Below, in pieces: positions 5,419-8,313 of a stretch of DNA of 8,313 bases. Below the pieces are notes generated by a model. It was not told the origin of the DNA. It did no database searches and worked only from the letters and a program-made list of their open reading frames with translations. The position numbers were made by a program, and so were the translations under genes. The stretch covers positions 1-8,313 of the forward strand of contig JALWAF010000098.1 of NCBI GenBank assembly GCA_027016355.1, read 5' to 3'. The stretch's first letter is position 1, and each line of letters opens with the position of its first letter. The DNA comes from Candidatus Moraniibacteriota bacterium (GTDB lineage: Bacteria > Patescibacteriota > Minisyncoccia > Moranbacterales > GCA-2747515).

Positions 5419-6372
5419 ATGAATATTAAAAAAATTATTACAGTAGAACCTAGGGGGTTTTGTGCGGGCGTTGCACGTAGTATTAGTGTTGTGGAAGATT
5501 GTTTGAAAATATTTGGTGCACCAGTATATATTAAACATGCAATTGTTCACAATAAAACAGTTGTTGCGGATTTGGAAGCAAAAGGTGCAATTACAGTTGA
5601 TTCTGTTGAGGATATTCCAAATGGTGCAATTGCGGTGTTTAGCGCACATGGTTCACCCCCTGAACACTTTGAACATGCAAGAAAAAGAGATATTCGTGTA
5701 ATTGATGCAACGTGTCCTCTTGTAACAAAAGTACATATGGAAATGGTAAAGTTCTTAAGTGATGGATATAGAGTTGTGTATATCGGACACAAAGGTCATG
5801 TTGAAGGTTTGGGTGTGATAGGTGAAGCAAAAAAACTAGGTATCAATGTTCCAATACTTGAAAACATCTCTGATGTAGAGGATTTGGATTTTTCTTCGGA
5901 AGATGAGCTTGCATTTTTGACACAAACTACTTTAAGCATTGTAGAAACAAATGAAATTATAGATGCATTAAAGAAAAAATATTCACATATTGTTGAACCA
6001 CCCGCTGCAGATATTTGTTATGCTACGACAAATAGGCAAAATGCTATTCGTACGTTATCACAACAAGTGGATATTATTTTTGTTGTAGGGTCCAAAACAT
6101 CTTCAAATTCAAATCGTTTGGTGGAAGCTGCAAAACAAAATGGTTGTAAGTCATATTTAATAGATACAGTGGAAGAAATTGATGAAAAATGGTTGGAGGG
6201 ATTAGAGACCGTGGGTGTAAGTGCAGGCGCAAGTGCACCAGAGTATAAAGTAGAAGAGGTTGTAAAATTTTTTGTTGACAGGGGAGCAGCTCACGATAAA
6301 TTGGCTGTGACAGAAGAAAATATGCAATTTACAGAGCCAGTTGAATTAATGAAAGCAAGGAGAGAAAATTAA
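5419..6372 (+). CDS. ispH: 4-hydroxy-3-methylbut-2-enyl diphosphate reductase IspH (LytB)
   Basis: IspH performs the last step of the MEP pathway, reducing HMBPP to IPP and DMAPP with a [4Fe-4S] cluster in the cytosol. The 317-aa protein has the usual length. All key residues align with E. coli at a constant offset of three: cluster cysteines Cys15 (GFCAG), Cys99 (DATCPLVTKVH) and Cys200 (DICYATTNRQ); His44, His77 (FSAHG) and His127; catalytic Glu129 (GHVEG); and Thr170 (TQTTLS). The SKTSSNSNRL and SAGASAPE substrate-binding segments are also intact, so the enzyme should be active. No other MEP gene is in the window. Its products would feed the prenyltransferases at the start of the window. 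It is the third gene of the C39-nuclease unit (15 nt gap). The TATAAT at 5415-5420 overlaps the start codon and is not a usable promoter for this ATG. Confidence 0.97.
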   Translation: MNIKKIITVEPRGFCAGVARSISVVEDCLKIFGAPVYIKHAIVHNKTVVADLEAKGAITVDSVEDIPNGAIAVFSAHGSPPEHFEHARKRDIRVIDATCPLVTKVHMEMVKFLSDGYRVVYIGHKGHVEGLGVIGEAKKLGINVPILENISDVEDLDFSSEDELAFLTQTTLSIVETNEIIDALKKKYSHIVEPPAADICYATTNRQNAIRTLSQQVDIIFVVGSKTSSNSNRLVEAAKQNGCKSYLIDTVEEIDEKWLEGLETVGVSAGASAPEYKVEEVVKFFVDRGAAHDKLAVTEENMQFTEPVELMKARREN

Positions 6373-6394
6373 TGGGCATTTACAAAAGATTATC

Positions 6395-6453
6395 AGCTTT
6401 TATTTTATTGTGAAAGTGATAAAATATTAAGTAATGACGTGTGAATAAAAGCT
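6395..6453. repeat. Nested AT-rich inverted repeats downstream of ispH
   Basis: AGCTTTTATT (6395-6404) is perfectly complementary to AATAAAAGCT (6444-6453). Inside it, TATTTTAT (6401-6408) pairs with ATAAAATA (6419-6426) around a 10-nt loop. The two stems share bases 6401-6404, so they cannot both form completely. No T-tract follows either stem, which argues against a standard terminator. It may be a weak 3' end for the ispH unit, a regulatory dyad, or chance in AT-rich DNA. Confidence 0.4.
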
Positions 6454-6491
6454 TACAATATTTAGTTTCGTTAGAAAATATTTTTAAACCC

Positions 6492-6520
6492 TTATCAATG
6501 TGCGCAATGTAGTATATAAT
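6492..6520 (+). promoter_or_regulatory. Sigma70-type promoter for the M50 protease gene
   Basis: TTATCA (6492-6497; four of six matches to TTGACA) and a perfect TATAAT (6515-6520) are separated by the ideal 17 nt. The start point would be near 6527, about 23 nt before the ATG at 6550. This is the best-formed two-box promoter in the window. It lies in the longest intergenic gap (177 nt), which supports a separate unit for the protease and deacylase-like genes. Confidence 0.6.
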
Positions 6521-6549
6521 AGTAAGTATATTATTTATAGTTTTTAATT

Positions 6550-7245
6550 ATGGAGCAGGTAATTATTATAATTTTTTATATAGTGACACTTGTGTATAGC
6601 ATCATATTTCACGAAGTGTCTCATGGCGTGGTTGCACTTTGGCTCGGGGACAAAACTGCCAAATATTCCGGACGACTTTCATTGGAGCCTTTGCGACATA
6701 TTGATCCAATAGGTTCAATTATTTTGCCGTTTTTTATGATTTTGACTACGGGCTTTGCATTTGGTTGGGCAAAACCTGTGCCATATAATCCATACAATTT
6801 AAAATGGCCAAAGTGGGGGGCTGTTGCTGTAGCATTTGCTGGACCTATTACGAATTTTATTTTAGCAGCGAGCGCTGCTGTTGTAGCATCTTTTATAAAT
6901 ATTCCAATAGTGCAAAAATATACAATAGTAGAGTATTTGATGACTGCACAATGGAGTGCTTTGGTGCATGTTGTTGTCGGTTCTCCGTTACTTATTGTAT
7001 ATGCAATTTGTGCAATGATAATATTTTGGAATATACTTTTGGGCACATTTAATTTAATGCCAATCCCGCCATTAGATGGTTCAAAATTAATTTTTACAAT
7101 ATTTAATATTCCTCAAAGAGCTCAAATGTTTTTGGAACAGTGGGGATTTTTTATTTTAGTATTTATATTATTTACACCAATTGCTATTCCATTTCAAATT
7201 TTACTTAGAGCTTTGTGGGATATATTTTTTAGGCTTTCTTTATAA
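6550..7245 (+). CDS. Site-2 protease family (M50) membrane zinc metalloprotease
   Basis: The 231-aa polytopic membrane protein carries both zinc-site signatures of S2P proteases. HEVSH is at residues 21-25 in the first helix (His21, His25 as ligands, Glu22 catalytic). FNLMPIPPLDG is at 167-177 in a later helix (Asn168, Pro171, and Asp176 as third ligand). An FGWAKPVPYNP segment (71-81) and the AFAGPITNF motif (95-103) are typical of the short bacterial and archaeal M50B branch that lacks PDZ or CBS domains. Roughly five to six hydrophobic segments can be seen. Such enzymes cut transmembrane helices, for example anti-sigma factors or leftover signal peptides; the substrate here is unknown. It has its own promoter and is followed after 20 nt by the deacylase-like gene. 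The start ATG at 6550 places HEVSH in the first membrane helix, as in relatives. Confidence 0.94.
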   Translation: MEQVIIIIFYIVTLVYSIIFHEVSHGVVALWLGDKTAKYSGRLSLEPLRHIDPIGSIILPFFMILTTGFAFGWAKPVPYNPYNLKWPKWGAVAVAFAGPITNFILAASAAVVASFINIPIVQKYTIVEYLMTAQWSALVHVVVGSPLLIVYAICAMIIFWNILLGTFNLMPIPPLDGSKLIFTIFNIPQRAQMFLEQWGFFILVFILFTPIAIPFQILLRALWDIFFRLSL

Positions 7246-7265
7246 AAATAGTAAATACAAACATT

Positions 7266-8313
7266 ATGCATGATATTTTAATTAAAAATGGTACTATAGT
7301 TGATGGTACGGGACAAAAGAAATTTAAGGCAGATATTGCAATTAATGATACTGTTATTACGGAAATTGGGGATATGTCAGGAGACAGTGCACATGAAGTA
7401 ATTGATGCAAGCAGGCATATTGTTGCTCCAGGTTTTATTGATATTTCTAACAGGTCAGATACAAGATGGAGATTGTTTAAAGATCCAACTCTAGAGAGTA
7501 TGTTGCATCAGGGTGTAACAACAATTATTGGTGGAAATTCAGGTTCGTCGCTGGCTCCTATTTATAGTGAAAACATGTTGAAATCAATGCGTAAGTGGAC
7601 CGATATAGGTGGTGTAAATGTTGATTGGCAATCTATGGGGGATTTTCTTAGGACTCTTGAAAAATATAAAATTTCTATTAATTTTGGCACATTTGTGGGG
7701 TATGGAACTTTGCGCAGAGGTCTTGTGGGTGATGTGAATCGTAATCTTGATGTCGATGAAAAAATTTCTATTAAGAAACATGTTGAAGAAAGTCTGGATC
7801 AAGGCGCTCTGGGCGTTTCAACTGGGCTGATTTATTCACATGAAAGAAATATTAAAACAGATGAATTAATTAATCTTGCAAAAATTGTTGCAAAAAAAGA
7901 TAAATTATATGTAGCACATTTGAGAGATGAGGGTGCAAAATTAGAGGAATCTGTTGATGAGGTTTTACAAATTCAAAAAGAATCTGGGGCACGTGTTCAT
8001 ATCTCACATCTCAAAGCAACTCAAAAGGAGCACTGGTCCGATATGCAAAAAGTGATTAAAAAAATTGAAAAAACAAATATATCATTTGATGTTTATCCAT
8101 ATACTTTTTCTACAACAGTTTTATATACGCTACTTCCTAACTGGATCAGTGATGGAGGTCGTAGGATGTTGCTTGAGAGATTACGTAATAAAGATTTGCG
8201 AGAAAGATTAATAAAGGAAATGGATAGCAGTATAGATTTGTCACATGCAATAGTCGCGCATACCATGAGATCTGATTATTTTTGTGGCAAAACATTTGCA
8301 CAAATTGCTAAAT
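7266..8313 (+). CDS. N-acyl-D-amino-acid deacylase-like amidohydrolase, 3' end outside window
   Basis: Open from ATG 7266 to the window end: 349 codons without a stop. The N-terminal composite-sheet motif ILIKNGTIVDGTG (4-16) and VAPGFID (53-59) mark the amidohydrolase superfamily. GVTTIIGGNSG (83-93), GALGVSTGLIY (180-190), AHLRDEG (217-223) and VHISHLKA (244-251) mark the D-aminoacylase/N-acyl-D-Glu/Asp deacylase branch, which releases D-amino acids from N-acyl forms. His218 and His248 match metal ligands His220 and His250 of the Alcaligenes enzyme. However, the usual HxH after PGFID reads SNR (61-63), and the metal-bridging Cys96 is Ser92. This suggests a mononuclear, altered or inactive site. 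Full family members are about 480-530 aa, so roughly a third is missing, including the Asp366 position. It lies 20 nt after the M50 gene. A link to D-amino acids of peptidoglycan is inference. Confidence 0.88.
   Translation, partial: MHDILIKNGTIVDGTGQKKFKADIAINDTVITEIGDMSGDSAHEVIDASRHIVAPGFIDISNRSDTRWRLFKDPTLESMLHQGVTTIIGGNSGSSLAPIYSENMLKSMRKWTDIGGVNVDWQSMGDFLRTLEKYKISINFGTFVGYGTLRRGLVGDVNRNLDVDEKISIKKHVEESLDQGALGVSTGLIYSHERNIKTDELINLAKIVAKKDKLYVAHLRDEGAKLEESVDEVLQIQKESGARVHISHLKATQKEHWSDMQKVIKKIEKTNISFDVYPYTFSTTVLYTLLPNWISDGGRRMLLERLRNKDLRERLIKEMDSSIDLSHAIVAHTMRSDYFCGKTFAQIAK

Noticed and set aside
5415..5420. TATAAT directly at the ispH start
   Set aside because: It overlaps the ATG, so transcription would begin inside the gene. 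The ispH gene is more simply read through from upstream.
6621..7046. 141-codon minus-strand open frame inside the M50 gene
   Set aside because: It is antisense to the zinc-site-containing protease gene, has no recognisable domain, and has no own promoter or spacing.
1..8313. CRISPR array, tRNA, rRNA, insertion sequence or defence system
   Set aside because: No regularly spaced direct repeats, no tRNA-like cloverleaf in any intergenic gap, and no transposase, integrase, nuclease-helicase or toxin signature were found. All gaps are under 200 nt.

Overview
The window is AT-rich, protein-dense DNA carrying eleven genes. It looks like chromosome from a small-genome bacterium of the Candidate Phyla Radiation (Patescibacteria). 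This rests on several things: divergent but recognisable envelope enzymes, short intergenic gaps, no Shine-Dalgarno motif ahead of any start, and protein variants (cis-prenyltransferase, PIMT, D-aminoacylase-like) that differ from those of model bacteria. The lineage is an inference; there is no rRNA or marker gene here. TGA works as a stop (uppS-like and nuclease genes end on it at family-typical points), so the UGA=Gly code of Gracilibacteria/SR1 is unlikely.

Layout. (1) 2-1193, plus strand: the 3' part of a trans-polyprenyl synthetase, followed closely by a cis-prenyltransferase (UppS family). Together they would build the polyprenyl lipid carrier. (2) 1206-3337: a promoter, then yjbQ, a divergent protein-isoaspartate methyltransferase homologue and mltG, with gaps of 12 and 2 nt. 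The unit ends at a strong, symmetric hairpin terminator (3340-3380). (3) 3392-3967, minus strand: a single-domain DEDDy 3'-5' exonuclease, convergent with mltG and sharing that terminator. (4) 3968-4139: a divergent promoter region with two short dyads. (5) 4140-6372: a membrane-anchored C39-like cysteine peptidase, an exported staphylococcal-type nuclease, and ispH. (6) 6373-6549: an intergenic region with nested AT-rich inverted repeats and a sigma70-type promoter. (7) 6550-8313: a site-2-protease-like M50 membrane metalloprotease, then an N-acyl-D-amino-acid deacylase-like amidohydrolase that runs off the window.

The common theme is isoprenoid and envelope metabolism plus exported hydrolases. 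IspH makes IPP/DMAPP, the trans- and cis-prenyltransferases elongate them to the lipid carrier, and MltG terminates glycan strands. The C39 peptidase and nuclease act outside the membrane, and the M50 protease acts inside it. I see no mobile element, CRISPR array, tRNA, rRNA or defence system. The most notable observations are substitutions at metal or catalytic positions in the deacylase-like protein, the cis-prenyltransferase and the PIMT homologue, the lack of Shine-Dalgarno motifs at all starts, and the dyad-rich leader of the C39 peptidase gene.
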